A stretch of 64,000 nt of DNA from Filobasidium wieringae. Its lineage: Eukaryota; Basidiomycota; Tremellomycetes; Filobasidiales; Filobasidiaceae. Position 1 is the first letter of the stretch. Each line of letters begins with the position of its first letter. A model generated the notes under the pieces. The model was given only the letters and a program-made list of their open reading frames with translations, did no database searches and was not told the DNA's origin. The DNA lies in the NCBI GenBank assembly GCA_001600055.1, contig BCIV01000001.1, forward strand, positions 1 to 64,000. Reading direction: 5' to 3'. The position numbers were made by a program, and so were the translations under genes. Shown here in pieces: positions 32,506-44,774 of the stretch.

Positions 32506-33212
32506 GTGGATGAACGAGTGCGTGAAGAAGTAGAAGAGCAGAAAAGTATCGAGAGTCAGAACCCCAAACCTGTCCTGATTTTATACACCTCCAGCCAGTC
32601 CTCGAGACCGCTTCTCATCCCACTCGTCCCACTCTTCTTCGAAAAAAAGACGACGTCCTGTTTGGAAAGTAGCGTGTCTGTATCCAGAAGAGGAATCCTG
32701 GGAGACGACAACCAGGCGCAGACACGCGGAAGCCGCCATTCGCGAGGTTCCCCACCGCTAACGATTGGCGCTTGTTGGGGTTTCGGCGGGGATATGATGG
32801 AACTACTGGCGACTGGGTTGTCTAGCGTTCTCGGAGTAACTACTGAATCGATGAAGAGGGAAGCAGAGGAGGATGACGAATTGGACGTCGGGGTTCGTTC
32901 TTGCTTTGCATCCAGCTAGCGTACAGTAGCGGTAAAGGCTATTACGGGTATCAAACAGCGTCGATAGTGAAAGTGGTAGCCGGTACAGTTTCTACGTCAT
33001 TGCAGCTTCGTTGAGGAGGGAAAGCATCGATCCAAGCTAGAAACCAGGTGAAATATCAGATGTCATCGAGTATTCAGGTGTGATGATGAATTGTCAACAG
33101 ATGACGTAAGCATCTCATCTTCTCAGTTTCGACTCGACCTTGACCTCGCTCAGATCGCTTCCCCTATTCTCGCCCCATCGTTTCATCTGGCTCAACCACG
33201 ATAGCGATTACA
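32506..33212. other. divergent intergenic region
   Basis: This is the 707 bp between divergent starts of the coiled-coil gene (-) and the small conserved gene (+). The frame 32506-32919 (+) is Ser/Arg-rich with no domain and I do not annotate it. Confidence 0.4.
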
Positions 33213-33707
33213 ATGACTTCCACAGCTTCCACGGCCAGATCGCACCTTGTCCACCAATACACCATCCTCATAAACCAATCCCTCCCAACAGCCGCCAAAT
33301 CCAAGTCCCCGGCTCAACCGACCTGGCCAGTCCGGCTGAATCATTGTTTCGGTCGAATCATCCTCGATAACATTTGTCAACGACCTTGGAAGGAAGTGAT
33401 CAAATCTCCTGCGGTACATAACATGTCGATGGAACAGCTGGAACGATGTTTAAATTTAGGCAGTGAGATCCTACGGGGGGAGATTGATCTGGTCGATTTG
33501 AATAGGAAGAGTTTAGCGTGGAGAGGGAAAGGACATGCGAAAGATTCTACCGCCAAGGTTGATTCCAGTGTGGGGAAGAGGAGACGGAAGACAGAGGATG
33601 TGGAAGTCACTGGGGAACGACCGGATATAAGGAAACATTTCAAGCGTGTTGAACAGAACACCAAACCTCCTTCGATTGTCAAGAACGGACAACAGACTCG
33701 GACGTGA
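33213..33707 (+). CDS. small conserved-looking protein of unknown function
   Basis: A single exon encodes 164 residues. Residues about 40-110 form a compact region with PVRLNHCFGRIILDNICQRP, WKEVIKSPAVHNMS, LERCLNLGSEILRGEIDLV and LNRKSLAWRGK, which looks like a conserved fungal domain of unknown function. The C-terminal third is basic and low in complexity, with GKRRRKTED resembling a nuclear localisation signal. I cannot assign a role. It converges with the nitrate transporter gene (114 bp between stops). Confidence 0.7.
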   Translation: MTSTASTARSHLVHQYTILINQSLPTAAKSKSPAQPTWPVRLNHCFGRIILDNICQRPWKEVIKSPAVHNMSMEQLERCLNLGSEILRGEIDLVDLNRKSLAWRGKGHAKDSTAKVDSSVGKRRRKTEDVEVTGERPDIRKHFKRVEQNTKPPSIVKNGQQTRT

Positions 33708-33821
33708 AAGGTCCCCAACGCCTGCTCTTAACTTCCCAACACACTCAGAGGCAAGTCCGTATCAATCGATCATACTCCACGAGCTACATTCTAACAAATA
33801 CAACCCACCCCCCTTTCTCTT

Positions 33822-35570
33822 CTATCGCTTAGGACTAGGAAGCAAGAACAACAACGCATTGACCCCCAACGCGAATCCCCCCGCTGCCAACCACCCGTGA
33901 CCCTGCTGCGGTAGATACCTAAACATCAACGCATAAAACACTCCCCCCAAGTTCCCAGCGGCCCCGACCATCCCGCTCATGAACCCCGAATTGAACGAAT
34001 TCGCATGAGGGACGAGGGAAAAGTTGGCCCCGTTTGCAAACTCGTTGCAGAATGCGATACAGACGATGAGGATCATCATCCCTGCCAAACTCGGGGATTT
34101 GGAGGAGACCAGTAATCCACCGAACCCCAGCGTGAGGACGCCTTGAAGACACCCTAGGGCGAGGACGAAGTGCTTCTTGACCGCGGGGGTACCGTATTTT
34201 CGGTAAAGCAGGTCCGCAAAGTATCCACCCAGGGGTCGGGTGATGATGTTCAACAACCCGAAGATGGAAGCCAAGTACCCCGCGTTGAGTTGACCCAACG
34301 TCGGGTGAGGGGTGAGGAGGACGGAGGCGAGGTTACTGTCCACGGCCAACTCGAACCCGAACGTGGTCATGTAAGCCAACGTGGGTAACCAAGTGATGGG
34401 GTTCGCAAGGACGGCCAGGAAGGTCTTCATCGTGAGTGGTTCCGCCACCGCCACGTCGAGATCGGACCGGATGACCGTCTCCTGACCCCTGGTATCTTCC
34501 ACCGGCTCAGGCGCATCCATATCGACCTCCCTGACTTGCATATCCCCCTCGGTCCGCTTCTTGTTCATGACCGCCTCCCTTTCACGGGAATCCAAATGCA
34601 CTTCGTGACCTGCCAAAACGGCCGCACGGGTCGCAGGGGAGGTATGTCTCAAGGACCATTTCCCTTGAGGACAATCCGTCCCGAATACCAACGTCGCCAC
34701 CGCCACGGTCACCAAGACGGGGACGGGGACGCAGACGAAGGCCAACCTCCACGCTCGATGTTGCGTCGTATGTTTCCTCAACCTGTTGTACAGGCTGACC
34801 ATGATCGCGTACGTCGCACCTCCACCGGAATTACCCCACCCCGCAGTGAGAGCGTTGGCGGTCCCGACGATGTTCTTGTCGAACATCTGAGTGGACCAGA
34901 CCACACAGGGCACAAAGGTCGCTCCGAGGATCCCGATGAAGAATCGGATCACGTAGAGACCCGTCTTTCCTGAGATCACCGACGCTAGACCAGAGGGGAT
35001 CGCTCCCGCTATGAGGATACCGGCCATGATGTATCGAGCTGGGATAGTCGAAGATGTGGCAAGTCAGTCGATTTCGATACTTTATCACGATCATGATCGA
35101 ACACTCACGACCCCAACGATCAACAGCGATCCCGATGAACAGACGCACGATCAAGGTAGCACACAGCGCGACAATGTTGGAATTGGCGACCTCCGCTTTG
35201 GTCAACTTGAGATCCTTCGTGATGGCTTCCGGAAACAGAGGAGGGAAAGCGAACCATGACAAGAAGGCTACGAAGAACCCTAGCCAGCTACGGGACGTCG
35301 GTTCACGTCAGCACAGGATAAAGAACCCTACAGGATCGGCTCGACTTACGCGAGATGGAAGTTTCGGGCATAGGGGGATTTCAAGTAGAGCAAGGGAAGC
35401 GTATAACTCTTATCGTTCAGAGGGTTCAAGATGGGAGGAGACCACAGGTGACGGAACTTGAAACCGGTCGGGGGGGCTTCTCGAGGAGCTGAAGGGGTAG
35501 AGGGGGTCGTGGTGCTTGGCGACGCGGACTGCGCGAGGTCGTGCTTCTCATCAACTGAAGGGGAGGCCAT
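33822..35570 (-). CDS. nrtA: nitrate/nitrite transporter, NNP family of MFS
   Basis: Three exons (35570-35350, 35287-35109, 35038-33822) encode 538 residues. The start is the ATG at 35570. A cytoplasmic N-terminus leads to AWLGFFVAFLSWFAFPPL, the typical first helix, and then VRLFIGIAVDRWGPRY. The NNP signature appears in FIGILGATFVPCVVWSTQMF and AGWGNSGGGATY, and again near FCNEFANGANFSLVPHAN and GMVGAAGNLGGV. A long hydrophilic loop of about 90 residues separates helices 6 and 7. It should import nitrate with protons. It shares a divergent promoter with nitrite reductase. Confidence 0.95.
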
Positions 35571-36334
35571 CGTAGTAGGGAACACTCAACAGGAGGTTTT
35601 TTGTTTACTGGAGACGTCTCTTGTTGCAAGGACATGAATCCTCAGAACTAGGTCGACTTATATCATCCTGTGGAGAGGCAGAGCGACCCAGATAAGGACG
35701 ACTCATTCCCCGGACTTATTCCTCGCGATGACAGGATTCTGGAGATAGTGATCAGAAGTGAGTTTATTCGTTATTTCGCTCGCATACACACACACACTCT
35801 AAACCATCAGCGCTATCACAGCGCTCGACTGGGTACCCAAGGTCTGCCCTCCCGGACTTCGTTTCAGAAGAGCTAATTATAGCCATGCGAACCGAAGGGA
35901 TCTAATTCAATGGATGACGGGATGCATCTCAGCTGCATACCATTGGCTGTAGTCGGACCCTGTGATCTCATTTGTTCGATCTGCTCGCCCGTCACTTAAC
36001 ACCAAAGAGATAAGGTGAACGTGTGAAACGCGAGCGATGCCGTAGTCTAGATAGACGGACGTATTTATTAGCGCCCGCCCTTCATTTGCTCGGCGTAGCT
36101 TATCTTCAGATCCAGCCAAGACAGCTGGAATATCGAATAAACGAAACGATGGACATTCCGAGTGTTATCAGCATCCACTAATCACTCACGACCAATCCAA
36201 TTGCTTCGGTAACGCCACGACAGGATGTTCAGCAACTTCATATACTTTCAAGGCTACAACTTGCGTTGATTATCAACCTTCTCTTTACCTTCATTCTCAT
36301 ACCTTTCTCACGACAACCTCAAACGATAGATACC
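35571..36334. promoter_or_regulatory. divergent nrtA/niiA promoter with GATA sites
   Basis: This 764-bp region between divergent nitrate genes contains GATAAG at 35691-35696 and 36009-36014 on + and CTTATC at 36099-36104. These are consensus sites for AreA/Nit2-type GATA factors that activate nitrate assimilation when preferred nitrogen is scarce. A short CA repeat lies at about 35785-35796. Binding is inferred from consensus only. Confidence 0.65.
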
Positions 36335-39300
36335 ATGACACGACCAATAACACCACCAAAGCATACCGGCCCTCGAACACGAATCTTCGTCGTCGGGCTG
36401 GGAATGGTAGGAATCGCCTTCATCGAGAAGATCCTGAATAACGATGTCGAAGGCAGATACAAGATCATCACTTGTGGAGAGGAAAAGCATTTGGCTTACA
36501 ACCGGGTGGGACTGACCCACTACATGGAGGTCAGAGATATCAACAAGATGTACTTGAACTCGCCAGAATGGTATCAACAACAAGATCCAGAGAGATTGTA
36601 GGTCGCTCAGAACGGGTTGCTTGTCTTTCGATTGCTGACCATTCGCTTTCGCCTCAGCGAGTTCCACACCGGGGAACTGGTCACCAGTCTCGACACCTCT
36701 GCTAAAATCGCCCATACCGACTCCGGTACTGAGTACTCCTACGATATCTGTGTCATCACGACAGGTTCTGATGCGGGAATGCCACCCTACTGCCCGACCG
36801 ATCGAGGCAAGAAGACAAAAGGTGTTTTCGTCTACCGAAACATCGCTGATCTTGAGAAGATCATCGCCTACGCTGAAGATCCTTCTATTACCCGAGCGAC
36901 TGTGGTAGGAGGAGGTCTGTTGGGTCTCGAAGCAGCTAAGGCTGTTTACGACTTGCCCGAGATCCCAGATGTCAGCATCATCAATCGTCAAGGATATCCA
37001 CTGTCCCGACAACTGGACGCAGAAGCCGGAGAGATGGTTATGCGCAGGATAGAGGACATGGGCGTGAAGTGCTTGGTGAACGTCAACGTTAAATCCATCA
37101 TTACCGACCCAATTCCAGAAGCCGAACAATCTTCATGTGGATTTGTTGAAACCTTCAAAGGATTCGAGTTTACCGATGGAGAGATGCTAGACTCTGATAT
37201 GGTCATTATGGCTGTCGGTATTACCCCTCGTGATGATCTCGCTCGAACAAGCGGGATCAAGTGTCATGCAAAGGGAGGTATCGAGGTTGGAGATGATTTG
37301 ATGACCTCTGCCGAAGGGGTCTATGCTATGGGAGAATGTGCGAGCTGGAAAGGCAACACTTATGGGCTGATTGCGCCTGGAGGTAAGTCAGCAGATCTCA
37401 GTGGATCGATTGCAACCCATTTACTGAATTGACACGCAACAGTCGAGATGGCCGATATCTTGGCATTCAACCTGTGTCAGACAAGCGAGGCGTTGGGGTC
37501 GTTCCGACCGAGGAAGATGAATGCGCCTGACCTGTCGACAAAGTTGAAGCTGATGGGTGTTGACGTGGCCAGTTTGTGAGTGATAGCATGTTGTCCTGTT
37601 ACTTGGAAACTGTGGCTAAACCCTGATTTGACTTGCTTCAGCGGAGATTTCTTTGCGGATAAAGCTTACGGAAGAGAGCAAAAGCCTCTTGTCGAAAAGG
37701 TTCGAAACGTTACCAAACCCGACGACCAGCCATACGCCAATGTACACGTTCCCGGAGAGCCTCCTTACCCCAAGACCAGCGAGACGCCCGAGAAGAAAAC
37801 GGTAGAGCGCAAAGTCAAGGTATACCAACCTTTACCTGATGAGCCTATCAAATGCTTGACGTACAAGGACCCATTCTCTGGAACTTACAAGAAGTTCATT
37901 TATACGGCGGACGGAAAGTACCTCCTGGGGGGTATGATGGTCGGGGACGTCTCGGACTTTGTCAAGTTAGTGGCCATCACCAAAAAGAAAAAGCCACTCG
38001 ACATGGCTCCTTCGGAATTTATCGTCGGCAAGAAAGCAGGAGGAGAGGACGATGGAGCGGATCTAGATGATGATGCTACGATCTGTTCTTGCCACAACGT
38101 CAGCAAGGGCGCGGTCGGCAAATGTATTAAGGATGGGTGCGACACGATCGGTGATCTTAAGGCCAAGACAAAGGTTGGAACGGGATGCGGAGGTTGTATG
38201 CCTCTTGTCACCAGTAAGTACGGTAGCGATCGGTTCATGAGATCGAGATGCTTATGTTTGTCGATCGTCAGACATCTTCAATTGCGAGATGAAAAAGGCG
38301 GGTCATGTCGTTACGAACAACATCTGCCCTCATATTCCCATGTCACGAGCCGACCTGTTCAGCGTGGTCAAGGTGAAGCGTCTCACAACATTCACTGCGG
38401 TCATGGAGGCTGTCGGTAAAGACAAGGACAGTCTCGGATGTGAGATTTGTAAACCCGTCATCGGAAACTTGATCTCCTCTACTGCCGGTATCAATGAACA
38501 CATCATGGATCCCCTTCATCACAGTAACCAGGACACCAACGATCGATTCCTTGCCAACATCCAGAAGGGAGGAGACACGTTCTCGGTCGTTCCCCGTATG
38601 GCTGCAGGAGAGGTCACTCCCGAGGGTCTGATCGCTGTCGGTAGCGTTGCCAAGAAGTACGGTCTTTACACCAAGATCACTGGAGCACAACGAGTCGACA
38701 TGTTCGGAGCCAAGAAGCAGGATCTTCCGGACATCTGGGAAGAACTCATCAACGCCGGATTTGAGAGTGGAACTGCTTATGGAAAGAGTTTGCGAGCCAT
38801 CAAGTCGTGTATCGGAAAGAACTGGTGTCGATATGGGTTGAGTGATAGTGTTGGACTCGCCGTCCAGCTGGAAAACCGATACAAGGGGATTCGTTCGCCT
38901 CACAAATTGAAGGGAGGTGTCTCTGGTTGTGTTCGAGAGTGCGCAGAAGCTCAGGGTAAAGACTTTGGACTGATCGCTACAGACAAGGGTTGGAACGTGA
39001 GTTGGAATTATAAGGTCCGAGTCACTAAGCGCAATCTGACAATCTGACCGTCCTAAATGCAGCTCTACGTTGGTGGAAATGGAGGAGCCAATCCCCGTCA
39101 CGCTCAGCTGTTCATGACCGACGTCAAGCCTACCGATGTTGTCAAGTACTTGGATCGATATCTGATGCTATATATCCGAACGGCCGACAAGCTCCAGAGG
39201 ACCGCGAGATGGCTTGAAGGTTTCGAGGGTGGATTGGAGAAGTTGAGGAAGATCATCGTCGATGATGAGCTGGGGATCTGTGAGGAGATGGATCGAGACA

Positions 39301-40185
39301 TGGAGGCTCTTGTCGGAGTAAGTAGGATTCCACAACCCAACCGGACATGAAACTAATGGACCGAACTTATGGCAGACGTTCGAATGTGAATGGACACGGG
39401 TAGTGAAAGAGCCGGCGAGGCGTAAACAGTTCCGTCAATTCGTCAACACTCCTGAGCATCGTCGAAACTACGACATCATCACTGAGCGGGAGCAACAACG
39501 GCCAGCCGATTACCCCAAAGAGTTCCCTCCCGTCAAGATGAACGAGATCGAGATCGACGCTCCCGACAGCGATTGGGCTTGGCAGGCTGTCTGTTCTTCC
39601 GAAGACTTGATCATTAGCCAAGAGGCAACTACCTCTTGTGCAGTCAAGATCGGGGATTCTCAGATCGCCATCTATCATATTCCCAAGAAAGGGCTGTTTG
39701 CAACTCAACAGCAATGCCCTCATAAGCGAGCGATGGTGCTAGATCATGGTATTATTGGAGAGGACAAGGATAGAAATCCTTATGTCAGTTGCCCTTTACA
39801 CAAGAGGAACTTCAACTTGAAATCGGGTGACTGTTTGAACGATTCGGGTGAGTTACAAGTGGAAGTCTTAGATGAACCGCGACTGAGGCTGATAGAGATC
39901 GATGCTATAGAATACTCTATCATGACATTCCAAGCTAAAGAAGAAGACGACCAGATCTTCCTCTATCTGCCACCCTCAACCGCGCTTGACGCAGCGATCG
40001 GAACGTCGAAATGGATGGTCAACAAAGTCACTAACGATCTGCTCAAGAAGGGAGGAGATGCCGCCAAGGCAATCAAGGACAAGACAGTCCAACTGGTCGG
40101 GTTGAAGGACCAAGTGAACGGAAAGGTGTTGCAGGGTATGCAACAAAACGTGAGCGCGTGTAGTCAACCTGGGTTGGATTGGTGA
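36335..40185 (+). CDS. niiA: assimilatory nitrite reductase [NAD(P)H]
   Basis: Seven exons (36335-36597, 36658-37382, 37443-37575, 37642-38213, 38272-38996, 39063-39317, 39376-40185) encode 1160 residues. The protein reduces nitrite to ammonium with six electrons. Domains run in order: FAD/NAD(P)H oxidoreductase (VVGLGMVGIAF, ATVVGGGLLGLEAAK); BFD-like [2Fe-2S] (ICSCHNVSKG and GTGCGGCMP); ferredoxin-like half-domains; siroheme/[4Fe-4S] site (KSCIGKNWCRYGLSDS and SGCVRECAEAQGKDFG); and a C-terminal Rieske-type NirD domain (QQCPHKRAM and SCPLHKRNF). The ATG at 36335 is the first in frame with the FAD motif. It lies between the transporter and nitrate reductase, the classic fungal cluster. Confidence 0.97.
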
Positions 40186-40916
40186 ACGTGCGTTGTATCG
40201 ATTAGAATCGTTTCTGGGTGTATCTATAGGGTTCAGCTTGAGCAATGTAACATAAGTTGTATGACAGATTGATGCTGAAAATGACCAAGATCCGAGATCG
40301 TTCAACTTTGCCACAGCTGGTCCATGAAGAAACTAGACTCGCGCGAACGACTTGTCATTTTATTGTCTACTTCTCGCTATCGTGTACCACACCCGAATTG
40401 TGTTGCTCTTCTCACCGGTCCATGGACACCAGTAGTCATGGAGCTTCAAGTTGCGTGAGAGCGAGGCACATTTCGAAAGGGAACATCTCTAGGAAACACA
40501 GGTCATCACGTGATCGCCGAGAGAGATAAGCTTATCTGTGGACTTGAGTGATCGGGACTATTTGCGAGACGAAACAAGCGCGCGTCGCTTATCTCTGATT
40601 CCATTCCATTTCATTTCGCTTGGATTGGATGACTTCTTATCTGTCTCACCATTCCAAATACCTTCCATCACTCGCTTACACAGCCAAGGGAGCCTTCGTA
40701 CCTAGAGATATGGGCCGAGATAGGTCGACTCCGCTAGATCCAGGCGGGAGATTATTGGTTGGAGCCTCCGCCTATGCACGACCGTTCATTAGACATTCCG
40801 CACGATTCCCTTCAGAGTGTTACATAGTCCCTCTGACTGAATTTTAACAAATCGCTGGCCGCGCATCCTCTCCAGCCCTCGTCGACTTGTGTAAACTTGT
40901 ACCTATCAGCTTCAGA
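40186..40916 (+). promoter_or_regulatory. nitrate reductase promoter with four GATAAG motifs
   Basis: This is the 731 bp between nitrite reductase and nitrate reductase, both on +. GATAAG-type sites occur at 40525-40530 (+), 40531-40536 (-), 40588-40593 (-) and 40636-40641 (-), all within about 120 bp. The density suggests direct control by a nitrogen-responsive GATA factor. Confidence 0.7.
40525..40536. promoter_or_regulatory. perfect 12-bp GATA palindrome GATAAGCTTATC
   Basis: Two GATAAG cores meet with no spacer to form an exact palindrome about 385 bp upstream of the nitrate reductase ATG. Paired, closely spaced GATA sites are typical high-affinity targets of AreA/Nit2-type factors. Confidence 0.7.
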
Positions 40917-43900
40917 ATGACATCCTCAACCGACTCTACACCATACGATTCTTCAGACTCTTCAAATACACCAACGGCATCCTCCCCTGCAACCTCTCTC
41001 GCCTCTTCTCCGTCGACAAAATCGAAACACCTTTCGTTGTCAGATGACGAGATCCACTTGATCCCAACTTTAGAAAAAGAATTGCCATCCAATTTACCAT
41101 CCGTCCCCAAACTCACAGAGGCGCAAAGCGTAGCCAAGGAAGACGTCGGTACACCCGATGCTTGGTTGAACCGTGATCCAAGGTTGATCCGACTTACCGG
41201 AAAAGTCAGTTTCAGATTAGAAACGTATCGCTGCACGAAAAAGGAATCTGATCAAGGTCGCTCTTTCAGCACCCATTCAACTGCGAACCGAAGCTGTCTA
41301 CCCTGTTTGATCAGGTAAGCCCGAGTTGCCGAACCGTTCTATAGAGCTTGAGCTGAAAGACCATTCTTTTCATAGGGCTTCTTGACCCCCTCGGAACTAT
41401 TCTACGTGAGAAATCATGGCGCTGTACCAAAAGTGGATGAGGAGATGGCTAAGAATTGGAGGATCGAGGTCACTGGGTAAGCAATCCGTCGTCCCAATCT
41501 CAGACTGCTTGTCCTTAGGAACCTAATAAATCTTTGGCACAGACAAGTCAAGAACCCCATGTCGCTATCCCTGCAAGATCTCAAGGATAGATTCCCTACG
41601 ATAACCCTCCCTGTGACTCTAGTTTGTGCCGGTAGTAAGTCGTGTATCAATCATATTTCCCAACTCTTGATGCCAATTCGAGCCCCCTTGCACAGATCGA
41701 AGGAAAGAACAAAACGTCTTCCGAAAAGGACTCGGTTTCAACTGGGGAGCAGCAGGTGTCAGTACCGCGTTATTCACCGGTATACCCCTCTCGGCGCTTC
41801 TCGAGGCGGCCCAACCCATCGCGCACCCAGAAACGGGCGCCAAGGCGAAACATGTCGTGTTCGAAGGAGCGGATGATCTGCCTCAAGGAAGGTATGGAAC
41901 CAGTCAATTGCTCAGTTGGGCCAAGGACGAGACGAGGGGGATGTTGATCGCTTGGGCCATGAATGGCGAGCCTTTGACTCCGTGAGTTTCTTCTGAATGA
42001 AAAGGGTGGCGATTGTGAAGCTGATTAGAGGCGTCTGTTGTAGGGATCATGGGTTCCCGATCAGGTTGGTTTGTCCTGGTCAAATCGGAGGAAGGTAATT
42101 CAATCTTGCGTTCTGTGAAAGTGCTGAGCGTGCGCTTAATTTATTCCCCTTGTCATCCAGAATGGTCAAATGGTTGACCAAGATAGAAGTCTCGCACCAA
42201 GAATCACAACACTACCTCCACGTAAGTACTCTACCAGCTCTTAACCAGGAGCAGGTACTGATCCAGTTCTCTCCTTGATTGTAGTTCTGGGACAACAAAG
42301 TCCTCCCGACTCAAGTCATGCCTGACGAAGCCCGTTCGGAAAAGAAATGGTTCGTCCTTCCGCTCCCTACATCTCCTCGTTCAATAAGCTCATCCCGCAG
42401 GGTCGCAGGTGGTACGATCCTCGATACATCATTAACGAGCTCAACACCAATTCGGCCATAGCCAAGCCGGATCATCACGAGACGCTCGAGTTGGTTTCCG
42501 ATGAGGAAGAATACGTCGTCAAAGGTTACGCTTATGCTGGTGGTGGACGAAGAGTCAATAGGGTCGAATTGTCTTTGGATGAAGGTGCCACGTGGGAATT
42601 AGCGGAGATTTTCTAGTCAGTCAAGAAAAAACTCGGCTCTGCCCATTGACGAGATCCTAAACTGCGATCCCTCTTGCCAGTCCCGAAGACCTTTACCGAG
42701 CGGTCACTCATACCTCTTCGACGTACGGTACCCTCGATCTGACGGAAAGGGACACCTGTTTCGCCTGGTGTTTCTGGTCATTCAAGATCAAGCATCTAGA
42801 CCTGAAACGCGCTCATTCCATCTCGGTCCGAGCGATGGATGAGGGTTTGAGCGGGCAACCTTCCGAGATGTGTAAGTCCGACGGTCGTACGTGCGGATGA
42901 GAAAGCGATATTGATGGTCGTTTTGCAATAGATTGGAACGCTACGTCGATGATGAACAATTGGTATTTCCGAGTGGCCATCTTGCATTCCTCCTCTTCGT
43001 CGCAAATCACCTTTGAACACCCCACTCTAGCTGGTGTGAATAACGGAGGATGGATGGAGCGTAAAAAGGAATTGGGGGAAAACATCTTACAACCTTCCTT
43101 CAAACCTAGTCAAACGGCGATCGTTCCTCCTCCACCTGTTAAGAAGGAAGAGATCCCGCTTACTAAAGAAGGAGTGAACCGGATGATCAGTCAAGAGGAA
43201 TTCGAAGCGCACGATGATCCTGCTCACCCTTGGTTTGTCGTTTCCGGTCAAGGTAAGAGCGAAGCGGATATATCTCCGCGAGAGGTCCAGCGAGCTGATT
43301 CAAACGGGGTCGCAGTCTACGATGGATCTGCGTTCTTGAAAGACCACCCCGGCGGTGGCGATTCCATCTTGCTAGTAGCTAACCAAGATGCCGTGAGTCA
43401 TTCGGGTCATTCGAGAAGGGACAAGACCTGATCTTCGATAACCTCCACAGACGGAAGATTTCATGTCCATCCATTCCCCACAAGGAAAACGAATGTTGGC
43501 CGAGTACGTGTTCGTCCTACTCTTCATGCTGTGCGTCCTGTTGATAGGACCATGATCCGTAGTTACCATATCGGTACCCTCGCTCCATCCGCCAACCAAG
43601 CCGCTGCCAGCGAAGCTCCTCAAGAAGAACCGATCACCCCCATTTTCCTGGACAAGAAGAAATGGAAATCCGGTCGACTTTCTTCCATCAAGCAGGTCTC
43701 CCCCGATTCCAAGGTCTTCCGGTTCGAACTCCAGAGTGAGGAACAGGCTTTAGGACTGGTCAGTCCCTTTCGCCTTGAATCCGGACACGAAGTGGGTTCC
43801 GATATTGATTCCATTTGCTTTTCATTTCGATCAACAGCCTACGGGTCAACACGTCTTTGTTCGTCTGAGAAGAAAAGTCCCGACTCAGACTAAACCTCAG

Positions 43901-44650
43901 GGAGGACTGGCGGATCCTGATGATCCAGCTACCGGTTTGGTTCAAGGAGAACTCGTCCAACGGGCTTATACGCCGGTCTCGCCGTGCGATACCAAAGGAC
44001 ATCTAGACCTCTTGATCAAGCTCTACTTGCCCAACGAGTCGTACAAGGAGGGAGGCAAGATGTCGCTCTGCTTCAACGAGCTGGTACTGGGTGATCTGGT
44101 AGAGTTCAAAGGACCGTTGGGTAGTTTCGTCTGGAAAGGTCGCGGAGTCTGCGAGTGGAGAGGCGTTGAAAGGAGAGTGACGAAGTTGGGAATGATCTGT
44201 GCTGGAAGTGGGATCACTCCCATTCTGCAGGTGTTGAGAGGAATCTACGAGAGTGATGATGCGGATGAAGAGAAGCCTGAATGTTGGGTGATCGATAGTA
44301 ACAGGAAAGAGGAGGACATACGTGAGTCGGCCCGGTCTCTCGTCATGAAGACAAGCCTAGCACGACTGACGATGAATGCTTCTCCAGTCTGCCGGGACAC
44401 TCTAGACACCTTGTCCTCTCTCTCCCCCAAGTTGAAGGTCCATCATTCGCTCTCCGTCCCACCTTCTTCGTGGCCGGAACGATACTCTCGCGGGCGTATC
44501 ACCGCCAAGACGCTATCATCGCACCTTCCGGCTATGGATGAGAGTACGTTGATCCTTGTTTGTGGTCCAGATGGATTGATCTCTGGAGTGGTCAAACCTG
44601 GTTTAGAGTCGCTTGGTTGGAATCTGGATGAGCAGTTGGTAGTGTTCTAA
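40917..44650 (+). CDS. niaD: assimilatory nitrate reductase [NAD(P)H]
   Basis: Sixteen exons between 40917 and 44650 keep phase and encode 926 residues. Exon 1 is 40917-41204, the 3' exons are 43838-44321 and 44388-44650, and the shortest is 45 nt. Domains: a Ser/Thr-rich N-terminus; the molybdopterin domain with GFLTPSELFYVRNHG, the Mo-binding cysteine in TLVCAGNRRKEQN, and LVCPGQIGGRMVKWL; a dimerisation domain (YAYAGGGRRVNRVELSLD); cytochrome b5 (FLKDHPGGGDSILL, haem histidines in DHPGG and SIHS); and the FAD/NADPH domain (QRAYTPVSP, CAGSGITPILQVLR, LVCGPDGLI). It reduces nitrate to nitrite. The start is the ATG at 40917, not the in-frame TTG 30 nt upstream. Confidence 0.97.
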
Positions 44651-44774
44651 GCGTGACAGGTGACGCGACGTGTATCATTTTGTATCGATCGACGACGTTG
44701 TTTGTATCTTGCTTGTAGCTTGTACGGTATATACCTCAGCAACCATACACAACTAGCAACTAGCAAACAGTAAC

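Noticed and set aside
36308..39101. - strand frames of 273 and 252 codons opposite nitrite reductase
   Set aside because: They lie within exons of a clearly recognised enzyme on + and show no family signal.
42350..42408. In-frame read-through of the nitrate reductase intron after KKW
   Set aside because: Splicing to the acceptor ending at 42408 gives the conserved KKWWYDPRY. The read-through frame gives low-complexity sequence and does not match the family.
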